Below, one piece after another: positions 11,257 through 24,480 of a DNA stretch of 64,000 nt (positions are counted from its first letter, which is position 1; each line of letters opens with the position of its first letter). Below the pieces are notes generated by a model, which saw only the letters and a program-made list of their open reading frames with translations, made no database searches and was not told where the DNA came from. The translations under genes and the position numbers were made by a program. The stretch is from Sipunculus nudus (lineage: Eukaryota; Annelida; Sipuncula; Golfingiida; Sipunculidae). The stretch covers positions 54,467,386 through 54,531,385 of the forward strand of contig CM049322.1 of the NCBI GenBank assembly GCA_026874595.1. Reading direction: 5' to 3'.

Positions 11257-14200
11257 TGTCTTATGATTTATTAGACTTAACAATATGAGTCTAGAAAGTT
11301 TTAAGTATTTGAATATTTATGTCACAGCTTAAAATTCTGTCACCTGAGTCCTTCTCCCCAATTCATACATAATGTATAAAAATATAATTAATAAAACAAA
11401 GGAAATTTTTCCTATTTTCACATATTTTCTTCCTTTGAAATATTGTGAAATTTCCTCAGTTGAATTTGTCAGTCCATTTGTCTTGCAGTAATAAGGTCAG
11501 AGTTGGTGCAGATTAAAATTATTAACAAGTTTAACATGCTTATGTTAGGCCAAAATAAAAAAAAGGTTTCGATGTGTATCCATTACATGATCTGGATTCA
11601 GGAATGTCATCAAGGAACATTCACATATGTGTAGTCACCTATGCAGAAATGAACCTGGGTATATGGGGCTAATAATTGAATACAACCATATGATGGAGGC
11701 TTGCATTCATTAGAATGCAGATTTATAGTTGGGCTCAAAATAATTCATGGCAGAGTTTATGATTTAAGACATTTTTCATTTGAACGATTTGTTTGTTTCT
11801 CCTCCAGGACAGTCCAACCATACTGACCGAGGGCCCACCAGCGACAGAGGAATGGACACGGAAGACGACCGATCCACCGCTGTGGGAGTGAGACAGTCAG
11901 GTGATGAGCTGGAGGGGGAGGAGAGAATTGAAGTTCAGATACTTCCTCAAGATGACAACTGGGGTAGGTTCAAAAATATTTGGCAGTGTTCTGCATAGAT
12001 TTGTCTCCTGTCTCATAGTAATTCTGGGATCTGTGAGAATGAGATTAATTTGAGTGGAAAACTTTGGCAGGAAAAAAAACAGACCTGCCATCAGTAATGT
12101 TTAATTCAGGTTTAATTTGATTTTTAGCAATTAAACCTTGCCAGAAGAAAATATGAAGAAAATTGAAAAATAAAAACATATTAATTTTGCTAATCAACAG
12201 ATCTTGCAAGTATTCCTTATAAAAAAAATTGCTAATTTTATGCCATTAAAATCCTCAAAAGTCAGGAGTTTGGAAGGCCCCCTGGACCCCTGTCAATACA
12301 TTTCCCTTGGGACTCCACCAGGACACTCAGGTTGGCCCCTGGGTCCCACTCATGAAGAGAGACATTGAAGGCACTTGCATTAATTAAGATTTTCAGATTT
12401 AAAAACTGTTGGCAGGTCTGAACAAAATTGCTACCACATGTATCAACAATCTTCTATATTACAGGGATTTCAAAATATGTCAGATAAAATATGTCAGATT
12501 TGGCATTCTGATAGTCCCGAAGTGATACCAAACCATTACCTGTGGTTTATATCCAACAGTTATTAACTGTGGGGTGGAGGAAGAAAATTGATCTTTTCAA
12601 GAAAATTATTTATGGCAGTGTGGTATTTGTAATGGCATTATAAGTTCTCAAGACTAATGACTTTATTGTAAAATCAGTGGAGATTTTTAACAGTATGAGT
12701 ATTTTGCATTTTATTACAACCTGAGTACCAATGGTTTAGGTTTTTCCCTTATTTATGACTTGATAAATGCTTTGTTCATATCTAATATTTCTTTAATGTA
12801 ATACAGTGTTTAAAAGTTAATGATATTACAGATTTGTTATATTAATATAACGACATGTTACCCAACAAGTAGGTTGTAAATTCAGAGCTGACTGTTACAT
12901 TTATTTACCGTTAGAGATTTAAATAATTTTTTCTTTAAAATGGAAATAATAAGTGTTTCCTTATATTTTACAATGTGATAACTGTTTATATCCTCAGGGG
13001 AGACAACAACGGCCATCACCGGGACAACAAGCGAGACCGCATTCTCGATGGAAGACGTGTCACGCATGACTAAGGACATGGAGCAGAGCATTGGCTTCAA
13101 CTGTGCCCGCTACATCGGCTCCATCCTGGCCGGAGCGCTCGGATTTATCGCTTTCCTTTCACCCATCGCCATGGTAATCCTGCCAAAACTTGGCTTGCGG
13201 GAATGGAAACAACAAGAGTGCACGACCAAATGCGAAGGTCTCTTTATTAGTTTTGCTTTCAAATTGCTCATACTGCTTTTCGGCACTTGGGGACTTTTTT
13301 TCCGTAAACCAAAAGCCACAATGCCAAGGATTTTTATATTTCGTGCCCTTGTACTTTTCTTAATTTTCGTACTGACCTTTGCCTTTTGGCTCTTCTATGG
13401 TGTACGGATTTGGCAGAAGCCAGAAGATGATTACCACAGTATTGTATTATTCGCAGGACAGATGGTCGATGCTTTGCTGTTTATACATTACCTGTCAATC
13501 GTTCTGCTTGAAATACGTCAGCTTCAACCGCAGTATGTCATCAAAATTGTGCGATCCCCGGATGGTATTTCACGCTCGTACACAGCTGGGCAGCTAAGCA
13601 TACAGCGTTTGGCAGTGTGGTGTTTGGAACAATATTATAAAGACTTTGAGGTGTATAACCCATACCTGGAACATATTCCCCGCAAATTACAAAAATTATC
13701 AGGGTTTAAAATATACGATGTTGATGGCGTCGCTAACCAGACTGCCAGTGGGAGATCCAGGGCTATATTTGCTGCGGCAGCCAGACGAAGAGATTCTAGC
13801 CATAATGATCGATTTTACGAGGAGCAGGAGTATGATCGGAGAGTACGCAAGAGGAAGGCAAGACTCATAGTGGCTGCAGAGGAGGCATTCACGCACATAA
13901 AGCGCATGCAGGAAGAGCAGGGTCAGTTCTTCCGTCATGATATATCCATAGCAACCAGGCTGCTATGGTTTACACTAAAATAAATTGGACAATTCCTGTT
14001 TTTATGGTTTTTAAGAAAATAAAAAAAATAATGAAGAAAATATGCTTTTAATGGGTTTCTCTAAGATCATTTTGATATGCTTCATAACTGAAATCTTTGT
14101 ATAAATCTTCTCTCTTCACTAAAAAAAAATTACTTTATTAATGGTGCTCTCTCTGATTGTTTTCTTCTATTTACTGAGTTATTATAAGGATTTTCAAAGG

Positions 14201-14829
14201 ACTTCAGTAAAACGCTTACTTTTGTTTCATTTAATGGGAACCTAATGCTCATATTGATAGCAGCTTAAGATTTTAGACCATATGAATTATGACCATTGTT
14301 TAATCACAAGACCATTGTCTTACTTTGTGATATTATATAACCATTAATCCATCATGTTACTTCCTGTCCATTTTCTAACCACAATTATTGTATTCTTACA
14401 GGCCCAGCGATTCCTATGGATCCACAACAGGCGGCCCAGACGATATTTGCATCCATGGCTCGGGCCATGCAGAAGTATTTACGGATAACGCGTCAACAGC
14501 CCCGCTATACGATGGAAGGAATAATCGACCATCTTGCTGTGTGCATCAGTCATGACATGAGCCCAAAGGCTTTTCTAGAAAAGTACATGTCCCAGGGTGC
14601 CGTAGTCTGGAACGATAAAGCCAAGAAACAAACAGAAACATGGGTATTAGTGTGTGACCATTTGTTGAGCCGGGCTGCGGTTGATGGCACCGTATTTCAG
14701 TTACGACAAGGTGATGTATCGCTGCTGGTTATGGTTAGGAAACTGCCTCATTTTAACCTAACAGAGGATATTATCGAAGCGAAACACAACAAGTTTGTCC
14801 TTAGACTGAACTCCGAAACATCTGTCTAA
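9014..14829 (+). CDS. VANGL: Van Gogh-like planar cell polarity protein (gene span, four coding exons)
   Basis: Joining 9039-9153, 11808-11963, 12998-13921 and 14402-14829 gives an unbroken 1,623-nt CDS (540 aa); vertebrate VANGL proteins are about 520-525 aa. All three introns are GT-AG and in the same phase (after codon base 1). Vangl is a four-pass plasma membrane protein of the core planar cell polarity complex that partners Prickle, Dishevelled and Celsr/Frizzled. Visible marks are a Ser/Arg/His-rich N-terminus, a DDNWGETTT block, four hydrophobic segments at about residues 130-153, 172-192, 204-226 and 239-263, the conserved LSIQR and RRRDSSHN blocks, the AIFASMARAMQKYLR helix and a C-terminal ETSV PDZ-binding motif. 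All extended motifs agree with the family, so identity is very secure. A 5' non-coding exon probably exists upstream, since an acceptor-like CTTCCAG ends at 9013. Confidence 0.97.
9039..9153 (+). CDS. VANGL: VANGL coding exon 1
   Basis: The start ATG at 9039-9041 (context AAAAACATGG) opens MDVESVRSGRSER, followed by a His/Arg/Ser-rich run. This resembles the Ser-rich N-terminus of vertebrate Vangl that is phosphorylated downstream of Wnt5a/CK1. The exon ends CAG|GTATTT, leaving one base of a Gly codon. The longer overlapping frame that starts at 8965 is a shadow and does not continue into exon 2. Transcribed 5' UTR probably begins at 9014 after a CTTCCAG acceptor. Confidence 0.9.
9664..9711. 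promoter_or_regulatory. Pair of perfect CRE palindromes (TGACGTCA) in VANGL intron 1
   Basis: TGACGTCA occurs at 9664-9671 and again at 9704-9711, exactly 40 bp apart, inside an AT-rich intron where CpG-containing 8-mers should be scarce. TGACGTCA is the full-strength site for CREB/ATF dimers. An intronic enhancer or alternative promoter role is inference. Confidence 0.4.
10560..10830 (+). repeat. Dispersed repeat, family C (copy 1)
   Basis: The segment with GTTTGCATTCACTTATTT, then GTGAATAT, GGATCCGGAT and CAAAATCTAAT...CCATCCCCAAGA recurs in diverged form and in the same order at about 39400-39700. The style resembles 3' tails of RTE-type non-LTR elements or their SINEs, but that assignment is tentative. 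Confidence 0.5.
11188..11254. repeat. (TG)n(TA)n microsatellite
   Basis: A short TG run passes into about 28 TA units with one TTT interruption. It lies in VANGL intron 1. Confidence 0.95.
11808..11963 (+). CDS. VANGL: VANGL coding exon 2
   Basis: The acceptor TTTCTCCTCCAG precedes 11808 and the donor G|GTAGGT follows 11963. The 156 nt encode the acidic, poorly conserved linker GQSNHTDRGPTSDRG to VQILPQDDNW. The closing DDNWG, split across the junction, is a highly conserved Vangl block. Length is a multiple of three and phase 1 is kept on both sides. Confidence 0.93.
11964..12997 (+). other. VANGL: VANGL intron 2
   Basis: GT-AG intron of 1,034 bp, AT-rich, with no repeat array or ORF of note. 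It ends in TATATCCTCAG before exon 3. Confidence 0.85.
12998..13921 (+). CDS. VANGL: VANGL coding exon 3 (transmembrane core)
   Basis: This 924-nt exon completes DDNWG with ETTTAITGTTSE and carries all four membrane segments. It also holds the conserved CEGLFISFAFKLLILLFGTW stretch, RKPKATMPRIF, DALLFIHYLS, QLQPQY, LSIQRLAVW and RRRDSSHN. The donor is GAGCAGG|GTCAGT at 13921/13922. Translation past the donor gives QFFRHDISIATRLLW, unlike any Vangl, and defines the exon end. Base composition is richer in GC than the introns. The upstream start at 13048 is an internal Met, not the initiator. Confidence 0.96.
13922..14401 (+). other. VANGL: VANGL intron 3
   Basis: GT-AG intron of 480 bp ending TATTCTTACAG. 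It is AT-rich and nothing else is seen in it. Confidence 0.88.
14402..14829 (+). CDS. VANGL: VANGL coding exon 4 (C-terminal cytoplasmic domain)
   Basis: It begins GPAIPMDPQQAAQTIFASMA, the family's Prickle/Dishevelled-binding cytoplasmic region, and runs through HDMSPKAFLEKYMS to FVLRLNSETSV and TAA at 14827-14829. The final ETSV is a class I PDZ ligand found in essentially all Vangl proteins. The segment near residues 450-520 is the most diverged part from vertebrates. Confidence 0.96.
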
Positions 14830-17800
14830 AAATCCTATGGTTCTTGGTTGTCATGACGATGCAGATCTTTTAGTTCACACCAGACTTACATTACAGTGCC
14901 TCGGTCAAATATCCGACTTGTTCCCGTAGGTTTATCTGTAATAGACTTAACTCTGCTCATTTTGTTTTAGAAATCTCACTTTTTTATGTTCATTATGATA
15001 GATCAAGTAAACCTGTACATTTATATTGCACTAGTTGCTACTAAGGCCTTTTAAATTATATTTAAGTACTCTTTTGTTACTGTGTCAGCATTTGATGACT
15101 GATTATTTAGGTTTTAAGTTTGGATAAGATTGAGGACAGTTTTTAATGTAAGAATACAAAAATATATATATCTTTCCTTCAACTGGGAGAGTTTCATATC
15201 TCCAAGGTATTCAAATGAAAAGAGTAGAAAGGAAAAAAAATGCAACATGCCTGAAAATTTATCAGTCATTCAGTAATACGGATAATGTCCTGCAGGTGTC
15301 ACTAGGCTACAGCAGTACCACAGTAAGTTCTGTGAAGACGAATGTTATAATTTAGGCAGGTTATTATCAGATGTAATTTCATTCCTAAGAGTCCTAATGT
15401 TCTTTCCAATTAAAGTGTTATCATCTTAAAATTATTGCCATCAGTACTTGGATATAATTTTGTTCTCCTGTACAACATGGCTTAGTATTTATAATTTTTC
15501 ACTAACAGATTCCCAAGGAATTCTTTATATTTTACACCACATATGGCAAAAAATCAAAATTATCCACACAGAGTGCAATTTGCATTTAAATATTTTATTA
15601 TTTTTATTGAAAAAATCACATTAAACTCATAACAGATAAACAGCTTCAATAGCTTAAATATACCCGACTGAAAACTGATAAAAAAATTTGTTTTCTAGTT
15701 TGTAAAGATGAAATGTTTGGATGAATACAACAACTGAAAACTGATTATAGGGCAGCCTGTTTACCTTGGCTTTTCTAGGGAAAAAAATCAACCAAATTTT
15801 GAATTATGTCAAAAGTTCAATTTTCATTTAAAAGAACTTGTATGAGCTATAAAACAATAATGGCATTTGATGCCTGTCAAAACCTTAACACTTAAGGAAA
15901 ATTTGGATAAATAAATATATAAACATATATTTAAATGTCATTAATACATAAATATAGACAGTAGCAACTGAATTAGCTGATACAGCAGCTACAAGATAAA
16001 ATTGTCAACACTATAAGAGACCATTTCAGTAACATATTGTTTTGATAAGTACAAACTGAGGGCCAAAATGCCATGGTAACCATTGTGACATAATAATTAC
16101 CATGACATCAATGCCACAACTGTAACATGATGCAGTATATGTTTACTGGGTAATCATATTTGGTATTACAAATGCTTTGATATGCCAGAATATTGTATTG
16201 ACTGATCATTCCTTGGGGAATTTAATACCAGGAAATCATTTATTGTTTAAGAAGGCTGTATATCAAAAAGGATCTGAGTGCACAAACATTTTCATTTGTG
16301 AAAAAAATACTGCAAAGAATAAGTTTTTAGTTTGTATTGCTTTTAGTGTTTTTATGGTAAGATTATGATAATTTATGCAAGTAGGTCACAACAGGCCATA
16401 GCTTGATCATTATTCATATCAGGATTTCATTGGGAACATATTTGTATTTATAGAATTTATGTATGCAAATCATGATTTGCATATTAATGTATTCATATGA
16501 CCAATGATTTGTGGGACACATTTTTTGTATTAGATTGATTTCTTTATGCAAATGAGTTGAGGTTAGTGTGAATGACGTCTTCCTTTTTATATCTTTTTTT
16601 TATTTCAAATATTAGATTTTAGTCAGGATGTATATTTGGTCACAATTAATAGTGCTTTGACTGGCCTCTTGCACCTTTAGAAGAGTTGGGGGAGGGACCA
16701 GTCTACATTAATTTTTGTAAAACATCATCATCAGAGCATGAAGTATGTAAAAGTGACAAAATCGCGACATAGCTTTTCGTAGTAAATGCTGCTCTGATTA
16801 TTTACTTGGATCCATCTCTCTTTGCATTCACACAATTATTGATTAATTTTGACATGACTTTTTATTTTCTATCGTTACATAAATAGAAAAGGGTTTAGCA
16901 CAATGAATTTGCATGAGGCCAAGGATATTACAATTTACGATGTTACCATTTTATAGTAAAAGTTAAAATTTCATTTTCAGGCCCATATATTATTTAGCAT
17001 ATATAAGGTAAAAACATGTTTTCTTCTAGAAATTCTTGCAACAGTTAAGACCAACTCGAGTGTTTTTTTGTTTTTTTTTTTTTTGTTAAAAGTTAACTAA
17101 AATGGGACATGGAAACTTAATGTACTTTTTTTTTATTTTTTTTTTTTAATCAAAAATCCTATACAGTGGTGCTGTAGCTTACTGATATGGTATTGTCGAG
17201 ACGTTGTTAGTCTTTTCCTTGTAGTGTGTCAGATCTACAAACTTGAGAAAATATATAAAATAATGATTTAACTTTGTCAATATGGATCTTCTGGCCCTAG
17301 GAGTGGGTGGGTTAGTACTAAGTTCATTGATAGGGGGCAGCACATATTGGACAAGCGTACAATCAGGAGAATTTCTTTGTGTGGATTTAGATTGAGGAAA
17401 CCCAAATCATTCAGCCATTATCGAATGAACATTGAAGCACTGATTTGTGGTCATAGACTGTATTAATTGCCCAGGAAGCTAGGTTTATTTTCTTAAAGTC
17501 CTGTTAAATGTTATTTTAAAGTTAAAATTTGTATTTTTCGGACAATTGTACATTTGATTATGTACAGAGTGTGTTTTATTGATAATTAATATTAATGAGT
17601 CGTCTGATATATATACAGACGAGTCCATCGGAAATAAGGGGTGTAGAAGATCAGTTTATTATGAATCAAGGGGTGTACAAGATAAGTTAATTGTGTATAT
17701 TTCTATTTATTGTGTATGTTGTGTATATATATACACTGTTGAATGTCAATGGAATCTATCTTGTTATTGCTTCTTGTCGAGTTGTCATATCATGGTTCAA

Positions 17801-18590
17801 GCCGTTATCATATCATTTTAAACCTGCACCCACCCTCTTGCTGTAAATGGGCATTGCCTTCCATTTATTTGGAAGAGTCCATGCAGGGAATTAGGGAGAG
17901 GTGTCGCCATTTGGCATCACAGTGACATCATAAAGCCGGCACGCTTGACTTCTATACACTGCATGGTCTAATTTGGAAGAAAATTGAATTACAAAGAAGA
18001 AGGGTATAGTTTTATATCCATACCGTTTTCTGTACATGTTTTCAGGAATTCCTTTTTATGTAAAGTTCAGTTATTATGATGGGATTTGTGTAATCTTGGA
18101 TGAGTTTTCATTGTCACGTGACGAGTATCAATGACCATTCAGAATATTCCTCGCCAGTCAGTAGCCAATCAAATGTCGGCAGACGAACCTGACATGAAGG
18201 TGTTCAAAATGTACCTGTTGAATTCCAAGAAAACGATGTATGAACAAAATTATGTATTTTAATACTGCTGTACTTTTCAGGCCGAGTGGATGTGGCAGTG
18301 AATGATACCTGTCAACTAATGGTATAATTTTGATTCAATATTTGGTCCACACCAAAGTTAACTTGCGTCTCTTGATCAGACGGATGTCAGTTTTATAAAT
18401 GCAAAGTCCGCCGGCAGATGGCAGCAGAGTGAACTATAACAGGGTCAGTGTTTGCACCGGAGCCGAACAGCCAAATAATGAAGTCACATATTGTTTTATG
18501 ACTTGTGTACGTTTTTTATTCTTTGATAATTTAAATTTTATACAAGTTTGTAGGTGTAGCAGGAAAATCGCTGTAGATTTAGCTTTATAT
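14830..18590 (+). other. VANGL 3' UTR and downstream flank
   Basis: AT-rich sequence without exons. The 3' UTR must start at 14830. Its end is uncertain: AATAAA occurs at 15910-15915, and later candidates exist (for example 18681). Several poly-T runs lie near 17060-17150 and a short TA tract lies near 17610. A full-length transcript would be needed to place the cleavage site. Confidence 0.4.
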
Positions 18591-21500
18591 GAATAAATGA
18601 TGTAAATATGTCCGCTGTTTGTTACGCAAGTTGTGTGGGTTCTTTTTCGTTGGTGGGTGGGTGTGATCTGGAAAATACAGAATAAAAGGGTAAAATACCG
18701 GGTAAAATGGTATTTTACCCATCCAAGTTCTCTTTAATAATGTAAATAAAGTATGTATTTTGTAAGTGACATTTAAGGGGTACGCCAAAGAGTCCGTTCA
18801 CTTCTGGTGATAAACAAAACCTTTTATTGTTGATGTATATGATAAAATTAAAAGATTCTGTGACATGGGTTATGAACACATCTGGGAAGAAAGTAAATGA
18901 AAGGAGAGGAGATTGAAAGTGCCTTGAAAGTGTTGGCTGTGTGACGGGTTTGTTTGAAAAGTACTAGAACATATATATAAGCCTGTATTATTGAAATTTT
19001 CTTGCACACGAAAAGTGCATCATGTACTAAGCTCGCCCAGACCCCAAAGTTAAAGTATACTTTATATGAGACCAATATACATATACCGGTAATTTTACAC
19101 ATCTTGAATAACCCGCCAGGGACAGGTACAGGATTCGAGGCAAGAGGGTGGGACTTAAATATCGAGACAAATAAGGGGCAGGTGTATAAACCTTATGAAA
19201 ATTCAAGCTTTAAATCGCAGTCTTTGGATGGTTTCGGTACTCTTTTTAGCATTTAACGTGTAATGTTATTTTCCTATAAATGTAGTGCGAAAACCCGCCT
19301 TTTCCCGCTTGGATGGAAAGCCACAGTAATAAAATGGATCTGAACGTGAAAAAAAAATCAATCTTAGCAAACATTGAAACACACTGTCTGTGGGCATAAT
19401 TAAACATCGAAGAATAATCAATTAAATGTTTAGGCGGCGGGAGATGTATGTGACCCGTGGTGCTCTTCTTTCATCTCACGCTGTGTAAACATAAATTTGG
19501 CCAGGATTTTTTTTACTGTTGATCAACACTTTGATTTTTAAAGGTATCCAATCATATTAGTTATTGGACGGTGACTGGATTTGGCTGGTACAAACAGCAA
19601 GTCACTTACTATTTGTGAGAAATTACATGAAAATTCATTTTGAGTTTCTAGGTATACGTATATTGCATCATGTCTTCCACTCGCAGATCGTGGATGCCGA
19701 GAATAAGCGTGTCATTTTCACTTGTTGAAGGAATGTGAACACGCATCTACATTACAAAAAGAACTAATTAAATAAACATGGTATAATTAGACCTTTTTGC
19801 GGCAACTGAATAAACTCCAAAAATCGATTGGCGCTCCTTGGTAACACGTGGCGTCCAACCTGCCTTGTTTGACGGTTGTAACAAGAATGGGACATGGGTG
19901 TATAACATTGAAAGGGTCAGCTCCAAATCAATTAATGTGCTTGGCATTATTTTTCTGTCTTGTAATTAACCCTGCTTGTAGGAGCAGGGCCCTCTAAAAA
20001 TTTTCCGAGTCTCGAGTCCCCGAATTTAATAAACCATCCGAGTCTCGAGGCGAGTCCAAACATGGTAACGAGATCTCCTTGTGTATATATTAAGGATAAG
20101 AGGAAATGTTTCTGCCTTGAATGAAATCTTTATTTCAGTATAACAGCAGCTCTCCAATTGAGTAGTTTAAGTTAAATTTTAAAAGAAGATAATAAAATTC
20201 TAAAAATATATTTATTTATTTTATGTTATATTCTGTCAAGAATTATTCAGGAGTAGAACAAATTTGATAAAAGTCCACATTTCTTTTTGTAACTATCTTG
20301 ACCAGTAGGTGGCGCAATGAGCCCGGCGGTTACACACGGAGGAGGTTGTTGCCGTTAAACCGATATCTGTAGAATGTTTGAGATTTCTGGCTTACCCTGC
20401 GTACATATTAATAAACATTGACGGATGTATAATAAACATTGACGGATGTATGAGCTTGTTTATCTACAAGTTGTTAGTAAACATCCGCCATTAATGACAA
20501 ACCGAAAATATGTGATCTAAGTTGGTGAGTTCGTTGCAAAATGCCCTTTGATTCGTGCGACTTGGCGCCAAATGTTCCTGTTGAGTGTGTTAAGGTACCC
20601 CCCCCCCCCCCCCCACACACACATGGATAGGATTGGCCTTTTCTTGCATACTTTTATAAAAGATTAAAGGGGTGATCAATATATCGGAATAGACCCCTTT
20701 AAAAGTAAAAATGTTTTCTACCCATGTGACTGAAAAGATTTTCTTCATGTATCAAAACCTTTTTCTTTAATTCTTTCGCTTTAATGACGCATTTTTAGCT
20801 CATCTGGCTATTCATCATTTGAGCTAAAGTGATGGTCCTTTTTCCGTCGAGCTGGCCGTCCATTAACAGGGCATATTTTGAAACCAATGGACCTACAAAT
20901 CCAAAATTTTACATACAGTTTTATGTCCTCAAGTTCTCCTGCCTAATCGAAAACTGGGGCACTGTGACTTCCTTGTAGTATTTAAGGAAAACCCATAATT
21001 TTCCCAGTAATAACCACTTCAAAGCTGACCACTATGAAAACCACTGGTGTTATTATAATATTGTTTAAGATAACCATTCCTGCATTAATTTTCCTGTATG
21101 TACTTATTAGAAATTAGGTCAATATTTGTAAATTTTTGAACTTATGCGCTCAAACCTAATGCTCTTGGTCAAAAATCATATAACATATTTACCTAACAAG
21201 ATAATTGTTGAAGGTAGAGACTTTTCCCTCAGGGATATTACTTTGTTTGGTCAAGATTCAATTATATACCAGAAATTTGTAAATATTCGAAATTATTAGC
21301 ATATTTGTAAAATCAGTCCCTTAAATTTGACCCATTTTCCCCTTTAAATAAGGATTTAATTTTTTTTTATTCTGAAAATAAATGCTGAAAAATTGAGCAA
21401 GAAATTAAACTTTTATTTGGAGGCCCTGTTGCATATGCAAAATTTCAGGTGGATAAGTCAAACCATTGCCGAGATACGAGTGGTTTTATCCCACGGCAAA

Positions 21501-24480
21501 CAAACGGACGCTGTGCAAAAAAAGGTTGCGAGTAGTGATATCAGTTTTGCGTATGATAAAGAGCCATGTGAGATCTATACTCATGCAAACTTTCAGGAGG
21601 AAACGTCAAACCAGTCCTGACATATATGCCTGGATGTCTGCAGCCTGAATGTGAATGTAGGTGGCACCACCTGTCATAAAATCAAGAAAGCTACCCAGGA
21701 TGTATACACATGCAAAATTTCATGTGGATAAGTCAAACCACTGCAGAGATATGAGTGATTTTAACCCAAAGCAGATGAACAGATGGACGCTGTGCAAAAT
21801 TGGTTGCAGGTGGCGCCACCATTATTGGTGTAGGTTATAAACTATAAAAGTGCTACATTCATGCAATATTTTTAGCCTGATTGGTCAAAGAGTCCGAAGA
21901 TATGTGGGTTAATGTGTCAAAACAGACGCACAGATGGACGCACTGCAGAGGAATGGTCAGAGGTCAACGCAAAATATTTTGGCACCAGTTCACATGTGAC
22001 CCGATAATGGTTTAAAGTTTCGGAAATTCTGTCCAAAGGTCTCAGATTTCTATTCCGGGAGCGAACGCAGTTGTGGAACCGGTCAAAAACATAGTATCTG
22101 AAAACGTTGTTCATATCTTATTGAGAAAGTGTCCAATTGAAAATTTATATTTTATTTTAACTTAGAATAAAAGAATGAGCCAAAATTGCTACCCCCCCCC
22201 CCCCCCCCCCCGATAAAAAGCCTGGTAACGGGGTTTACCAGCTAGTCTTTGATAAAGAGGATAAGGGCCAATTAAGTGCGCATAAAGTTGGTCAGAATAG
22301 ACAGCGCTACCAAAGGCTAATTTTTGCATATTCATAACATGATAAACATGTTTACAAATGACAGTTGCAGCGGGTGTCGAGATATTTGGTAACGCTGGAC
22401 AACCGCATTTATTTCCCGATCGAACTAAGAATTTATAAATGGTAGCACAACTGAAGAAAATTTAATGTTGTCAAGAAATTCTAAAAATTACAAGTGTTCA
22501 CAAAAAAACTATTTACTTTTAACCACTAATTTAAAGAGAACATTGTGTTATATATTCCCGAGTTAGTTTTATCTTAGACCCTGTTCCTACAAACAGGGCC
22601 TCCCAAAAAATGTCCGAGTTTATCGAGTCCGAGTAATTCAATAGGATTAATTACCCTTCATTGATATTGTTACTAAAAGAAAATCTTCCCTCCCCAGGTA
22701 TTAATATTTTTTCCCGGTCAACGACAAATGGTGGTTCTTTCTTTTGGCAGTACCTGATAGTAGCTTTGTATTGTAAATAAATTAAATATTTTTAAGAATA
22801 TTTTACCCTTTCCCGTTTAAATTCTCCAATTATTTAAATTTTTTAAGTAAAAATATACTTTTAAGTTTGTCAAAATCTTTGTCGTTAGGCGTCGCTGCAA
22901 ACAGGGAAAACTGCGTCCGAATAACATATATATATATATATATATATATAGGGTATTTATTGTATGTATATATATATTTGTTCCTATAAATCTCATGCCA
23001 CTGTTTATTTTCTAGAGAAACTTAAAACTGGGTACAAGTTTAGGCGTCGGAATGTTACCGGAGGTGCTTCTGTTTTAGACAAATCAGTTTTTACATAAAC
23101 CTTAAATAGTTAAAAATAAAATAAAAACAACATACCACCATACATTGTACGGATGGTTATAGGCCTATACTCTGCTGCTTTATCGCGAAACAAGACTGAG
23201 CCCAGACTGAAAATAAATGAACTTTAGTTTTTATCGTATGCAACGGTCCTTTTTTTCGGGAGATCAGTTTTATATGAACATCAAGAGCACCACAAGAGTG
23301 AGGTATGATACTGCCTTAACCACTCTTGCCTCGGAGCATATATATGTGGTAAAAGGGCCGTCTTTGTAACATAATTTGGTGAATACGGGTATCTATTATG
23401 ACTCCGGTATAAAGGTGGTAACATGTTGTACCAGAGGCGTGTGTATTTTGACCCTGCAGGTATACACGCCGGATTTTTTAAATGGATTTTTTTCCCATTA
23501 GTTTTTACCAGACGGGGACATTTTTTGCTAATTAAATGTTATAAATGGAGGCTCTTTGCAGAAGCGGATCCCGGGGGGGGGGGCGGTTTCAGTCGCCGCA
23601 ACCTTTTTCAAAAGGAATTTAGTGTCGAGGTTGCGCCCTGAGGGCCCGTTAGAAGACGCAATTGTGTAAATTTTTGTGGGCAGCTGACATAAACCTCATA
23701 GTATATACTCCTATCCAGTTATTGAATCAAATCCACCACTGACAAGTAGCGCCACCGTGTGACAAAAAGGTCACAGGGTACGTTTGCAGGTCCTATTTAT
23801 TCAGGTCATAGGTGGTGGTGAATGGTTTGGCTTTAGCAGGTTGTCACTGGCCATCATGCCGGTTTCTTAGATTTCTACGTAGGTTTAGCATAATCTCAAT
23901 CGAAATGGACAGTATCGGTCAAATATTTTATAATGTGGCCAATCAGACACTGGGTCCAAAATGCTTGTTTGGGACTGCTTGGGGGTTAATATTAGATTGT
24001 GTGAGAAACATTCAACAGCCCTGATTTTATTAGCTTTGTTTGACAAACTCGCATAAAATGAGGGATAATGTTAGAATATGTTTATCAAATATTAGCCTCC
24101 CTGGGTACAACTGCCCACAGATATACAACTTTATAGAATCTAAAAAAAAAAATTCCACACTGTAAATCCCCTCCCTCCCCCCTCGGGGCCATCCCCCCTC
24201 GTTATGTTTCACTCTGACAAAGCATTTACTCCCCCCCCCCCCAGGTTACGGCCCTGCAATGTATAATCTACTCCCCCTTAACTGCGGTAAATGTCAAGAT
24301 TCTGCAAGTTAACATGGATAACAAGCAAGCAGCCATCAGAGGACGACTATGTTATATGCTGGACATCCTTTTCGAATCCATTCATACCAAATCGGCCATC
24401 ACCATACAGCTTTGTCACTCCATTCCATGCTGCATTTCACATTACAGACATGACAATTATTTTCTTACAAATATATATAT
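18591..24480. other. Intergenic stretch with old repeats and C/G homopolymers
   Basis: No exon was recognised between the convergent VANGL and CREBZF genes. It holds poly-C runs (about 20597-20612, 22192-22210 and 24228-24242), a TA tract at 22928-22950, a G run near 23575, and the degenerate tandem element at about 20794-21960. Short ORFs here lack family features. Confidence 0.5.
20794..21960 (+). mobile_element. Degenerate tandem-unit element (340-bp-unit superfamily, oldest copy)
   Basis: It opens with the hairpin AGCTCA...TGAGCT at 20797-20825, then TTTTTCCGTCGAGCTGGCCG, the GTCC-rich lead typical of the intact copies. It contains at least three diverged units that share TGGATAAGTCAAACCA, GATATGAGTG and GGACGCTGTGCAAAA (near 21440, 21715 and 21870). 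GGTGGCACCACC is at 21660-21671 and GGTGGCGCCACC at 21809-21820. The right end is approximate. It has no coding potential. Confidence 0.55.

Larger units (their letters stand above)
9154..11807 (+). other. VANGL: VANGL intron 1
   Basis: GT-AG intron of 2,654 bp. It holds two perfect CRE palindromes (9664-9671 and 9704-9711), a dispersed-repeat fragment at about 10560-10830 and a TG/TA microsatellite at 11188-11254. No alternative coding exon was recognised. Confidence 0.85.

Noticed and set aside
13379-13938. Extra ORFs on both strands over VANGL exon 3
   Set aside because: Out-of-frame or antisense shadows of a strongly conserved coding exon.
19975-22640. Similar CAGGGCC...CCGAGTCTCGAGTCC-type segments at about 19980 and 22590 as ends of one element
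   Set aside because: They are in the same orientation, diverged, and no target duplication is visible. They are more likely two separate copies of a dispersed repeat.
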